In this document: positions 53,408 through 61,634 of the stretch, in pieces
Layout of the letters: each line of letters starts with the position of its first letter
How positions within the stretch are numbered: position 1 is the first letter of the stretch
NCBI RefSeq assembly: GCF_004355225.1
Contig: NZ_CP037933.1
Location: 1,860,001-1,924,000 of the forward strand
Direction of reading: 5' to 3'
DNA: 64,000 nucleotides
From: Flavobacterium nackdongense
Lineage (GTDB): Bacteria > Bacteroidota > Bacteroidia > Flavobacteriales > Flavobacteriaceae
The notes under the pieces: model-generated
Databases searched by the model: none
What the model was told of the DNA's origin: nothing
What the model saw: only the letters and a program-made list of their open reading frames with translations
Translations under genes and position numbers: made by a program

Positions 53408-55066
53408 TTAATTTTTTGAGTCAGATAGTATCGTTCCTTTGTGCATTGTAATTTCTCTGGTGCATTTCGTCAACCAATGAGGGTTTTGAGAGGAAACGAT
53501 AACAGTCCATTTATTCACATCAGAAGTAATAAAATCGATAATTTCATTAGCCACTTGCACATCCATTTTATCGGTTGGTTCTTCGAAAAACAAAATAGTG
53601 GGTTTGTGTATAATACTTCGCGCCAATAATATTTTTTGGGCATTTGATGCGGAAAGTTCCTTGCCTTCTGGGAAAATTCTAGTTTCGAGACCTTTGGGCA
53701 ATGTTTTTATAAAGCCCGTAAGTTGCACCGCATCCAAAGCCCATTTTAGATCTTCGTTGGTAATATTTTTGTCATTGAAAGTAATATTTTCTAAAATAGT
53801 TCCTTCAAATGGAGTTTCCCCTTGAATGATGCTGCCAATCCTAGCCCGATATTGTTTCACATCAATTTTTCTAAAGGTATCATCATTGATAAACAAGTTG
53901 CCAGAGGTATGATGCAAAAGGCCAGAAAGAACACGAATTAAGGTTGTTTTTCCAGAACCATTTTCACCGTCAATTATAATTTTTTCGCCTGGATTTATTT
54001 TTAAATTGATGTCTTTTAAAATCCCAAAAGTAGTTCCAGGAAATTGAAATCCCATTTTTTCAGCCTCCAAGCTTATATTGGTATAACAACTTTTAGCTTC
54101 CACCTCAACTTCTGCTTCGAGTTCCATATCAGTTACTTGACCTATTTTTTCGACCGCCGTCAAGACATCATAAAACGTTTCCAGACCCAGAACAATTTTT
54201 TCGACTGAGTTTATTACCAATAAAATGATAATTTCTGCCGCTACGAATTGCCCAATATTCATTTGTTGGCTCAAAACCAAATACCCTCCGATTACCAACA
54301 AACTCGCTGTGATTAAAACTTTGAAAAGAATGAGATGAGTGAATTGTTTTTTGATTACAGCAAAATGATTCTCACGACTGTATAAATAATCTTTGACAAT
54401 TGTATTGTTTTTTTCTAATGCAAAATCGTAGTTCAACTCATTTCTAAAACTAAAATTATTGCGGGCAATTTCTTGCAACCAACCTGCCGTTTTATATTTA
54501 CTTTTAGATGTTTTCAAACTGGTTTGGGTCCCTTTTTGATACGAAAATTTAAAAATAACAAACAATAGAACTACTAATAAAATTCCAAAAACCATAAAAA
54601 ACGGGTGGTAAAGCGATAATAAAATAACTCCAAATACAATCTGTAGAATCGCCGCCGAAAAATCGACCAACAATTTTGAAGTTCCTTTTTGAATGGTCAA
54701 GGTGTCAAAAAAACGATTGGCTAACTCTGGCGGATAATAATCATAAAGTTCTTTGAATTCGATTTTAGGCAATCGAGAGGCAAATTCGAATGAAGACCGA
54801 ACAAACATTTTTTGTTGCAAATTCTCAGTGATTCGCAATTGCATTAAGGACAACACACCTACCAAAGCCACCCCAATAACAACGAGAATGACCAAAACAA
54901 TCCAAGAAGCGCTCACGCGACCCGATTGAATAAAATTGACAATAGACTGAATTCCTAACGGAAGTGATAAACTCACTATTCCCGCGAAAATGGCGTAAAA
55001 AAAGATTTGAGAAACATCTTTTTTGTCTAATTCTAAGAGATTGAATAATCGTTTTAATGATGTCAT
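53408..55066 (-). CDS. ABC exporter subunit (membrane + degenerate ATPase domain)
   Basis: A 552-residue fused permease/ATPase without a C39 peptidase domain. Transmembrane helices span about 18-295. The ATPase domain has a normal Walker A (GENGSGKT, 367-374) and Q-loop (Gln415). The rest is altered: the LSGGQ signature reads LSASN (471-475), the Walker B Asp is Glu (ILFFEEP, 491-497), the D-loop is DKMD and the switch His is missing (VIVSSQNPHW). Related flavobacterial exporters may share this. Lies 4 bp after tetR and 4 bp before hlyD; probably exports a peptide, protein or toxic compound. Confidence 0.88.
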   Translation of the reverse strand: MTSLKRLFNLLELDKKDVSQIFFYAIFAGIVSLSLPLGIQSIVNFIQSGRVSASWIVLVILVVIGVALVGVLSLMQLRITENLQQKMFVRSSFEFASRLPKIEFKELYDYYPPELANRFFDTLTIQKGTSKLLVDFSAAILQIVFGVILLSLYHPFFMVFGILLVVLLFVIFKFSYQKGTQTSLKTSKSKYKTAGWLQEIARNNFSFRNELNYDFALEKNNTIVKDYLYSRENHFAVIKKQFTHLILFKVLITASLLVIGGYLVLSQQMNIGQFVAAEIIILLVINSVEKIVLGLETFYDVLTAVEKIGQVTDMELEAEVEVEAKSCYTNISLEAEKMGFQFPGTTFGILKDINLKINPGEKIIIDGENGSGKTTLIRVLSGLLHHTSGNLFINDDTFRKIDVKQYRARIGSIIQGETPFEGTILENITFNDKNITNEDLKWALDAVQLTGFIKTLPKGLETRIFPEGKELSASNAQKILLARSIIHKPTILFFEEPTDKMDVQVANEIIDFITSDVNKWTVIVSSQNPHWLTKCTREITMHKGTILSDSKN

Positions 55067-55069
55067 TTT

Positions 55070-55744
55070 TTATTTTTTAAGTAAATTTTCTACTAAGTTG
55101 ATGTAAAAATCGGTTGGACTAATACTTTCGCTGCAATTGGTTATGGTTTTTAAATGGTCTTTTAAAAAATGCTGATGCAGCGCCCCTTCAACGATCGAGG
55201 ACGACAAGCTTTTTGCAAATTCGTAATTTGGATTGACCTCAAGAATCATTTCTAAAATCCGATTAATGACTCTTTTATAAACCAAGAAAAAGCCTTCCTT
55301 GTTCTCTTCGTCGACCTCCTTGGTCAATAAAGTTTTAGTGAATTCTTGTATGATGATTTTATTCAAAATCGCTTCGTTAACGTGTAAAGTGGATGCGTCA
55401 TCTTCGATTTTTTCTGTTACCACGACAATACCCTTTTTAAGCCGTTCCATAGGATTGTCGATGTTGATGGTGGCGAACGCCAGTTTATATTCTATCCAAC
55501 CCCAATACCACGAAGAGAGATACAACAACATTTTGTGTTTGCTTTCGAAATAGCGATAAATAGAGCTTTCGTTCGAACCAATTTTTTCTCCTAATTTCTT
55601 AAAAGTAAAATCTTCAAAACCGATGCTATCGATAAGAATGATGCTTTCTTCAATAATTTTTTTGCCTAGTGCAGAAGTTTCAGGGTCTTTTACAAAAAGC
55701 TTTGTATTAACCTGAATTTTAATATTTGCTAAAATCTGATCCAC
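55070..55744 (-). CDS. TetR/AcrR-family transcriptional regulator
   Basis: A 224-residue regulator; start GTG at 55744. The N-terminal helix-turn-helix is at about 27-70 (FEDFTFKKLGEKIGSNESSIYRYFESKHKML split as motifs TFKKLGEKIGSNESSIYRYF), followed by an all-helical ligand-binding domain. First gene of the export operon. A 13-bp palindrome between its promoter elements is the probable operator (autoregulation), and the same palindrome lies before 57509-58171. Ligand unknown. Confidence 0.9.
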   Translation of the reverse strand: MDQILANIKIQVNTKLFVKDPETSALGKKIIEESIILIDSIGFEDFTFKKLGEKIGSNESSIYRYFESKHKMLLYLSSWYWGWIEYKLAFATINIDNPMERLKKGIVVVTEKIEDDASTLHVNEAILNKIIIQEFTKTLLTKEVDEENKEGFFLVYKRVINRILEMILEVNPNYEFAKSLSSSIVEGALHQHFLKDHLKTITNCSESISPTDFYINLVENLLKK

Positions 55745-55762
55745 ATTTATTTATTTTTTTTG

Positions 55763-55786
55763 CAAATATAATAGTAATACTATCAA
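55763..55786 (-). promoter_or_regulatory. tetR promoter with palindromic operator ATAGTAATACTAT
   Basis: Minus-strand -7 box TATATTTG (55763-55770) is directly preceded by the perfect palindrome ATAGTAATACTAT (55771-55783). A TTG lies at 55784-55786, closer than usual. Regulator binding would block the promoter. Confidence 0.7.
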
Positions 55787-55847
55787 GTTTGACATTTTTA
55801 GTATTAAATTTATATTAAATAAACTCTCTTTGGGTGTATGACAATCA

Positions 55848-56657
55848 CTAGTGGCCATCGAATGGGGTAGTTTGACTATTTCTTCTTGCCTTGCCTATCG
55901 TATTGATACTGTCGTATAAAAAAGTTAAGTTGAGTATCAATCTATTGAGTTCTTGTTCGAAAAAAAGGTTGGTAAATTCGTTCCAAGCCGTTGGATTTCT
56001 ATCCAGTTCGGTAAAACTTTTGCTCAAAGTGCCGATGTACTCCTTTTTTTCGGTAGCATCATTGATAAAAATAGGAGGATACATATGATACATCAATATC
56101 CAATTTTTTGCAATTCGAGTTACGCGACCATTTCCGTCCACGAAGGGATGGATTCGAATTAGTTCGTGATGCAAGTAGATGGCTTTGATAATCGGCGATT
56201 TGATTTGGCTGCAATTAAAAAATAATTGCGAAACTAAACCGGAAATCAAATGGGGTTCAGGGCAGATATGACTCCCAATTTGAACGGTCGTTTGGCGGTA
56301 TTTATTGGGATGAATTTTGTTAGTTTCAGGCGAAATTAATCGTAAAAGCTGAAACAATTGTATTTCCTTCTCGAAGTCGTTGTTGTCGAGAATCTCTTGA
56401 ATTACAAATTCTAATGATTGTTTTAAATTGCTTAAATATTCAACGGCTTCTTCTTCGTTTTGCGCCTCCATTTGAGCATTCTTTAGGGACAGTAAGTCTC
56501 TCAAATTTGAAAATCCATCCAAATAGATGTCGAGTAAATCGTCATCAAAATGGTCTCGACTGTAAATTATTAAACGATAAATAGCTTTCGATAAATCTTC
56601 GATTTGATTTATCTTATCGCTATTTACTGCTATAATACTCGTTGGAAAAAGAATCAT
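55848..56657 (-). CDS. Fic-family protein
   Basis: A 269-residue Fic-domain protein, usually an AMP transferase acting on other proteins. The catalytic motif is intact: HPFVDGNGRVTR at 170-181. The N-terminal helical region includes ISPETNKIHPNKYRQTTVQIG, typical of Fic_N-containing proteins. I do not see the [S/T]xxxE[G/N] inhibitory motif in the N-terminus or a typical C-terminal one, so control is unclear. It is last in the TetR-linked transcript, 7 bp after DUF2490. Confidence 0.9.
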   Translation of the reverse strand: MILFPTSIIAVNSDKINQIEDLSKAIYRLIIYSRDHFDDDLLDIYLDGFSNLRDLLSLKNAQMEAQNEEEAVEYLSNLKQSLEFVIQEILDNNDFEKEIQLFQLLRLISPETNKIHPNKYRQTTVQIGSHICPEPHLISGLVSQLFFNCSQIKSPIIKAIYLHHELIRIHPFVDGNGRVTRIAKNWILMYHMYPPIFINDATEKKEYIGTLSKSFTELDRNPTAWNEFTNLFFEQELNRLILNLTFLYDSINTIGKARRNSQTTPFDGH

Positions 56658-56664
56658 TTAAAAT

Positions 56665-57447
56665 TTATTTAGACGATTTTTTTGTAAAATCAAAATTAAG
56701 TAACGTATTGATTATAAACCCACTATTGCTCTGAAAAACATTGCTTTGGTTGACTTCCCTGCCTAGTTGCAGCGTTTGATTCAAGTAGCCTCCTTCTATT
56801 CTAAAATTAGAGTCGAAGCGATATCCCAATAACAATCCGAAGCGGTTTTGGTCAAAAATATTTTCGTTGACATTTTCTCCAAATCCAATCAAAATTTCAT
56901 CATAAGCGGCAATGTAGGGCGTTTTGTTTTTTATTTCAGTTCCTTTCAGCGGCATTTGAATTCTAAACATATAGCGAATCCGATTCATAAAAACATACTC
57001 ATCTTCTACCGTTAATTCTGGCTTAGTGTATCTACCGACAAATCTTTGCTCGAGCATAAACCGATGTGATAATTCAAATTTTGAAATCTTATCGTTCAGC
57101 GTTGCCATCTGAAAAATTCGATGTTCTGTAAAATCTTTCCCTAGCGCATTAATCGCATAATCGCCATACGGATAGGTTTCTACCCAAGCATATCCTAATC
57201 TTAATTGCAATTTGGGATTTGCTTGATAATTTACTCCCAATCGCAATAAGTTTTGCTGTTGATCTGAAATGTAATTTATTCTACGCCATTGATATTCGGA
57301 ATGAACACTGAATTTTTCGGCAACCTTAAAGGTTCCGAAAAAAGCGTACCAACCGATATCATTTTTGTCGACTATCCGCGTGTTCTGGGCATTCAAGCTA
57401 AACAAACAAAGTAGCGAACACAGTAAAACTATTGGCGTATTTTTCAT
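56665..57447 (-). CDS. DUF2490 outer-membrane beta-barrel protein
   Basis: A 260-residue exported protein (signal peptide MKNTPIVLLCSLLCLFSLNA) with the DUF2490 pattern of alternating strands: WYAFFGTFKVAEKFSVHSEYQWR, LLRLGVNYQANPKLQLRLGYAW, HRFMLEQRF and LLGYRFDSNFRIEGGYLNQTL, here quoted in parts. Predicted small outer-membrane barrel; function unknown. It begins 62 bp after the lipoprotein stop, beyond a terminator-like hairpin, so it may be expressed by read-through. Confidence 0.82.
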   Translation of the reverse strand: MKNTPIVLLCSLLCLFSLNAQNTRIVDKNDIGWYAFFGTFKVAEKFSVHSEYQWRRINYISDQQQNLLRLGVNYQANPKLQLRLGYAWVETYPYGDYAINALGKDFTEHRIFQMATLNDKISKFELSHRFMLEQRFVGRYTKPELTVEDEYVFMNRIRYMFRIQMPLKGTEIKNKTPYIAAYDEILIGFGENVNENIFDQNRFGLLLGYRFDSNFRIEGGYLNQTLQLGREVNQSNVFQSNSGFIINTLLNFDFTKKSSK

Positions 57448-57467
57448 TGTACTTTCTATTTTATAAC

Positions 57468-57500
57468 TAAAAAAGGGCTGATTTTTTTTGAATCAGCCCT
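57468..57500 (-). terminator. Terminator after the lipoprotein gene
   Basis: AGGGCTGATT/AATCAGCCCT 10-bp stem with 7-nt loop, then a T-run on the minus strand; 9 bp after the lipoprotein stop. Confidence 0.85.
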
Positions 57501-57508
57501 CTTCATTT

Positions 57509-58171
57509 CTATTTGGGAGAAAAAGGCAAAGCTGATTTATGTACAATAATACGTAATTTTCCGTCTTTCCCTTTTTTGAATACCCAAGTTTTATCTACCA
57601 TAACTTCATTGCCGTCTTTATCGGTTACCCAAACATTTCCCATTGTTATGGCTACTGAACCATAAATCTGAATACCCTCGTTCTTTTCACCAGCATTATC
57701 ATAACGTGCTTTAACCCAAGGTTTCAAAGCAAATCCTTTGTCATCTGGATAATTTGGATCCCCTCCAACAAAGTAAGCTAAAGCACCTGCTTTGTCATTT
57801 CTAAATGTTTGATCGCCAAAAGCTAAGGTTGGCTTAAAGAACACTTTTCCATAATCGTAGTTATATGCTTCGGAAAGAACTGCAGTAGCATATCCTTTGT
57901 AATCGCCTCCTTCTTCCTTCAGTTTTCCTATTTTTACTAAAGCATCACACCAAGCCTGTTGAGCAGCATTTACCTCATCATAAGTAATGATGTCTTGAGC
58001 GCCCTCTTCAACATAAACTAAACCCAATTGATCAATTACTTTTTGAACCTCCTGATTGGCTTGCGAAATTGTTACTTCTTTCACTTCATTAAGCTTTTGA
58101 GAAGCTTGATTACAAGAAACTAATAATGTAGTTCCAACGAATAAACCGAGTATTACCTTTTTTGCATTCAT
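57509..58171 (-). CDS. Lipoprotein of the NTF2/CaMKII-association-like family
   Basis: A 220-residue lipoprotein (lipobox LLVSC, Cys20). The remainder resembles the NTF2-like family often misannotated as phosphoribosyl-AMP cyclohydrolase: QAWCDALVKIGKLKEEGGDY, YNYDYGKVFFKPTLAFGDQT, GALAYFVGGDPNYPDDKGFAL and RIIVHKSALPF. This fold typically binds small ligands or assembles into rings; no enzyme activity is evident. First gene after the second TetR-type palindrome. Confidence 0.78.
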   Translation of the reverse strand: MNAKKVILGLFVGTTLLVSCNQASQKLNEVKEVTISQANQEVQKVIDQLGLVYVEEGAQDIITYDEVNAAQQAWCDALVKIGKLKEEGGDYKGYATAVLSEAYNYDYGKVFFKPTLAFGDQTFRNDKAGALAYFVGGDPNYPDDKGFALKPWVKARYDNAGEKNEGIQIYGSVAITMGNVWVTDKDGNEVMVDKTWVFKKGKDGKLRIIVHKSALPFSPK

Positions 58172-58234
58172 AATGATAGTATTTTGTTTCGCCTACTTCT
58201 TAAGGAGTGTTCGGCTCGTCTCCTTTTATTGATA

Positions 58235-58265
58235 CAAATATACTCAAATATGATAGTATTACTAT
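58235..58265 (-). promoter_or_regulatory. Promoter of the lipoprotein transcript with the same palindrome ATAGTATTACTAT
   Basis: Minus-strand -7 box TATATTTG (58235-58242) and 10 bp upstream the palindrome ATAGTATTACTAT (58253-58265), sharing ATAGTAnTACTAT with the tetR site, in the same orientation and with CAAATAT beside it. A half-copy TGATAGTATT lies at 58174-58183, next to the start codon. The 324 bp between this gene and the CoA-transferase hold no gene; a short AAGGAG/CTCCTT hairpin is at 58202-58225. Confidence 0.7.
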
Positions 58266-58430
58266 TAATTATGAAACTTTAACTTTTATTTATGTAAATA
58301 GTATTCTTAAGAATACCTCTATCTCCCCCGCTAGCCACTGTAAAACGGGACTTCCTGCCAAAAATAGAGCCACAACAATACTCGACACACTAGAATATCT
58401 TTTTCAAAAAATATTTTGAAGTTATTGTAA

Positions 58431-58438
58431 TAAATTTG
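58431..58438 (+). promoter_or_regulatory. -7 box of the CoA-transferase gene
   Basis: TAAATTTG, 58 bp before the ATG. A TTG at 58416-58418 is closer than usual (12 bp). Confidence 0.45.
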
Positions 58439-58495
58439 AATTATTACCTAATTTTTGCTAAATTTATAGTGCAATATTCATATAAACTTATCATT

Positions 58496-59770
58496 ATGAA
58501 CAAATATGTATCTGCTCAGGAAGCGGTAAAAATTGTAAAATCTGGCGACCGCGTATACCTTCAAGCGGCGGCAGCTGCGCCAACCATTTTATCGAACGCT
58601 TTGACCGAACGAGCCTCGGAATTGCGCAATGTGGAAGTCTGTCATTTGCACACCGAAGGAGAAGCGCGTTACGCAAATCCTGAGCTTTCGGAAAGCTTTC
58701 ACGTCAATTCTTTTTTTATTGGAGCGAATGTTCGGCACACTTTAAAAACAGGCAACGGTTCATATACTCCCGTTTTCCTTAGCGAATTACCTTATTTGTT
58801 TCGAAAAAAAGTGTTGAACTTGGACGTAGCTTTTATACACGTTTCTCCTCCTGACAGCCACGGCTATTGCTCCCTTGGCGTATCGGTAGAAGCTAGTTTA
58901 GCGGCTATTGAATGTGCCAATATAGTAGTAGCGCAAGTAAACCCACAAATGCCTAGAACTTTTGGCGATGGAATAGTTCACATCTCCGAAATTGATTATT
59001 TAGTAGAAGTGGATATGCCAATTTATAGCCATTCGATGGAAGAAACCACCCCGTCTGAAGACAAAATCGGTTCTTATATCGCCTCTTTGATTGAGGATGA
59101 AAGCACTTTGCAAATGGGTATTGGATCTATTCCGAATGCGGCTTTGGCAAAACTAACCCATCATAAAAATCTGGGACTGCACACCGAAATGTTTTCGGAT
59201 GGCGTCATCGATTTAATCGAGAGCAATGTGATCAACGGCAATTTCAAAGGCGTAGGCAGAGGACGAGCATTGGCAACTTTCTTAATTGGTTCCCAACGTT
59301 TATATGACTTTGTCAATGACAATCCTTTTGTAGAAATGAAAGAGTCCTCCTATGTGAATGACACGGCTAGAATTCGAAAAAACCCAAAAATGATCGCAAT
59401 CAATTCAGCTATCGAAGTCGATTTAACAGGTCAAGTTTGTGCAGATTCTATTGGCCCTCGAATGTATTCTGGCGTTGGTGGCCAAATGGATTTTATTCGT
59501 GGCGCTTCTTTGAGTGAAGGAGGAAAAGCGATTATTGCATTGCCTTCTATCACCAAAAATGGCGATAGCAGAATCGTTCCGTTTTTGAAACAAGGCGCTG
59601 GAGTGGTGACCACCCGATCGCACATTCAATACATAATTACTGAGAATGGTATTGCCAATTTGTACGGAAAAACACTGAAACAACGCGTTGCTGAAATGGT
59701 AAAAATCGCTCATCCCGACCATCAAGAGTGGATTGACAAAGAATATTATGCTTTAGTCTCTGGCAAATAA
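58496..59770 (+). CDS. Acetyl-CoA hydrolase/4-hydroxybutyrate CoA-transferase family protein
   Basis: A 424-residue cytoplasmic CoA-transferase of the PF02550/PF13336 type. I take the ATG at 58496 (MNKYVSAQEAVKIVKSGDRV); a TTG 60 bp upstream would add a hydrophobic leader the family lacks. Segments include VYLQAAAAAPTILSNAL, FIHVSPPDSHGYCSLGVSVE (about 120-139), LQMGIGSIPNAAL (the CoA-binding region), LHTEMFSDGVIDL with the likely catalytic Glu, and FIRGASLSEGGKAIIAL near the C-terminus. Acyl-CoA substrate not resolvable; acetate or 4-hydroxybutyrate are possible. Confidence 0.88.
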   Translation: MNKYVSAQEAVKIVKSGDRVYLQAAAAAPTILSNALTERASELRNVEVCHLHTEGEARYANPELSESFHVNSFFIGANVRHTLKTGNGSYTPVFLSELPYLFRKKVLNLDVAFIHVSPPDSHGYCSLGVSVEASLAAIECANIVVAQVNPQMPRTFGDGIVHISEIDYLVEVDMPIYSHSMEETTPSEDKIGSYIASLIEDESTLQMGIGSIPNAALAKLTHHKNLGLHTEMFSDGVIDLIESNVINGNFKGVGRGRALATFLIGSQRLYDFVNDNPFVEMKESSYVNDTARIRKNPKMIAINSAIEVDLTGQVCADSIGPRMYSGVGGQMDFIRGASLSEGGKAIIALPSITKNGDSRIVPFLKQGAGVVTTRSHIQYIITENGIANLYGKTLKQRVAEMVKIAHPDHQEWIDKEYYALVSGK

Positions 59771-59801
59771 AAAATTAGTCCCGCAAATTGCGGGACTAAT
59801 T
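59767..59801 (-). terminator. Terminator of gpmI, possibly bidirectional
   Basis: AATTAGTCCCGCAA/TTGCGGGACTAATT 14-bp stem with a 1-nt centre (effective loop formed by inner bases); six T follow on the minus strand and it also lies just after the CoA-transferase stop. Confidence 0.8.
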
Positions 59802-59822
59802 GTTTCAACTAAATCGTATTTG

Positions 59823-61340
59823 CTACAAAAGTGAATGTCTAGTCATCACAGCTGGCTTTTCAATTTGCATCAAATCCAAAATAGTAGGAGCTAAATCTCC
59901 TAAAACGCCATCTTGAATTGATTTCAATTCTTTGTCCACCAAAATAATTGGAACTGGATTTGTCGTATGCGCCGTATTTGGCGAACCATCAGGGTTAATC
60001 ATCGTTTCGCAATTTCCGTGATCGGCAATAATCAATGTGGTATAATCATTGGCCAAAGCCGCAGTAATTACTTTTTCTACGCATTTATCAACCGCTTCAC
60101 AGGCTTGAATGGCTGCACTCATCACTCCAGTGTGTCCTACCATATCGCCATTAGCAAAATTCAAACATACAAAATCAACTTCACCTTTATTCAATTCTGG
60201 AACCAAGGCATCTGCCAATTCATAGGCACTCATTTCCGGTTTTAAATCATAGGTAGCCACTTTTGGTGAGTTCTTCAAGATTCTTGATTCCCCTTCAAAA
60301 GGAATTTCTCTACCACCAGAAAAGAAGAAAGTCACGTGTGGATATTTCTCGGTTTCGGCAATTCTGATTTGTTTTTTGTTGGCTTTTTCTAAAACTTCAC
60401 CCAATGTTTCTGTTACGTTGTCTTTGTTGTAAACTACTTTTACATTCTCATAGGTTTCGTCGTAATTGGTAAGCGTTACATAATACAAATTGAGTTTGTG
60501 CATGTTGTGCTCGTGGAAATCTCTTTGCGAAAGGGTTTCGGTCAATTCGCGACCTCGATCGGTTCTGAAATTGAAGAAAACAACCACATCTCCTTCTTTG
60601 ATTGTAGCCAATGGTTGGTCGTTTTCGTCCACCATTATAATTGGATTGATAAATTCGTCGGTTACGTTATTTTCGTAACTTTCTTCGATGCTTTTTACAG
60701 CGTCTTTAGACTGTTTTCCCGTTCCGTTTACTACTAAATCGTAGGCGATTTTCACTCTCTCCCAACGTTTGTCTCGGTCCATTGCATAATATCTTCCCAC
60801 TACCGAAGCAATTTTCGCAGAAGTATTTGCAATATAGTTTTCCAGATTTTGGATATAAGTGGCTCCCGATTTTGGATCCACATCACGACCGTCCGTAAAA
60901 GCGTGAACGAATACTTTTTCTAAACCGAAAGCTTGTGTGGCATCGATCAAACCGCGCAAATGCGAAGTATGAGAATGCACGCCACCGTCGGAAACTAGTC
61001 CTAGCAGGTGTAAGTTAACATTTTTATCTTTGGCGTATTGAAAAGCATCAATCAACACTTGTTCTTGCGCCATTGAATTATTTTCTACAGCCAAATTAAT
61101 TTTGGCCAAATCTTGATAGACAATTCTACCAGCACCCAGGTTCATGTGTCCCACTTCGGAATTCCCCATTTGCCCTTCTGGCAAACCTACATTTAAACCA
61201 TCGGTTCTTAGCTGCCCAACTGCATATTTTGTATACAAACTTTTGATAAAAGGGATATTGGCATTGTCTATTGCGGATACTTTTGGATCGGGAGAATTCC
61301 CCCAACCGTCAAGAATCATAAGGATTACTTTTTTGCTCAT
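59823..61340 (-). CDS. gpmI: 2,3-bisphosphoglycerate-independent phosphoglycerate mutase
   Basis: A manganese-dependent glycolytic enzyme interconverting 3- and 2-phosphoglycerate. Start at 61340 (MSKKVILMILDGWGNSPD); a longer start adds 7 residues. The 505-residue product carries the metal/nucleophile segment DGWGN at 11-15 and Ser in MGNSEVGHMNLGAGRIVYQ (about 59-77), GLVSDGGVHSH, HAFTDGRDVDP, FRTDRGREL, and the second metal site NFANGDMVGHTG with LIIADHGNCE. The length is typical. Confidence 0.97.
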   Translation of the reverse strand: MSKKVILMILDGWGNSPDPKVSAIDNANIPFIKSLYTKYAVGQLRTDGLNVGLPEGQMGNSEVGHMNLGAGRIVYQDLAKINLAVENNSMAQEQVLIDAFQYAKDKNVNLHLLGLVSDGGVHSHTSHLRGLIDATQAFGLEKVFVHAFTDGRDVDPKSGATYIQNLENYIANTSAKIASVVGRYYAMDRDKRWERVKIAYDLVVNGTGKQSKDAVKSIEESYENNVTDEFINPIIMVDENDQPLATIKEGDVVVFFNFRTDRGRELTETLSQRDFHEHNMHKLNLYYVTLTNYDETYENVKVVYNKDNVTETLGEVLEKANKKQIRIAETEKYPHVTFFFSGGREIPFEGESRILKNSPKVATYDLKPEMSAYELADALVPELNKGEVDFVCLNFANGDMVGHTGVMSAAIQACEAVDKCVEKVITAALANDYTTLIIADHGNCETMINPDGSPNTAHTTNPVPIILVDKELKSIQDGVLGDLAPTILDLMQIEKPAVMTRHSLL

Positions 61341-61634
61341 ATTACTAAAATTTTTATACAAAGATAACCCTTTCCGAAAAAATATAAGTGCGTCAAAACT
61401 ACTATTATATATAAAAAAGAGAACTACAACAAATACTTAAAAATCTGTTGTAAAATCTGCTTTTTTATACCATAAATGCAAAGAAAAATCTTCGAAAACC
61501 ATGTAGAAAAAAATGGCCATTTTTGCAATTTTTGCAAAATCCCAAGGAAAGAAATGATTAGAACGAAATACCAGATTGTAGAACTGTTAAAAAAAACCGT
61601 TTCCTCCTGAGTTCAGGCTTTTGAGCCTAAAATT
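61341..61634. other. Intergenic region without recognisable gene
   Basis: 294 bp, very A+T-rich, between gpmI and the DUF5916 gene. I see no ORF of note and only a weak AGGC/GCCT hairpin near 61612-61630, downstream of the DUF5916 stop. Confidence 0.5.
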
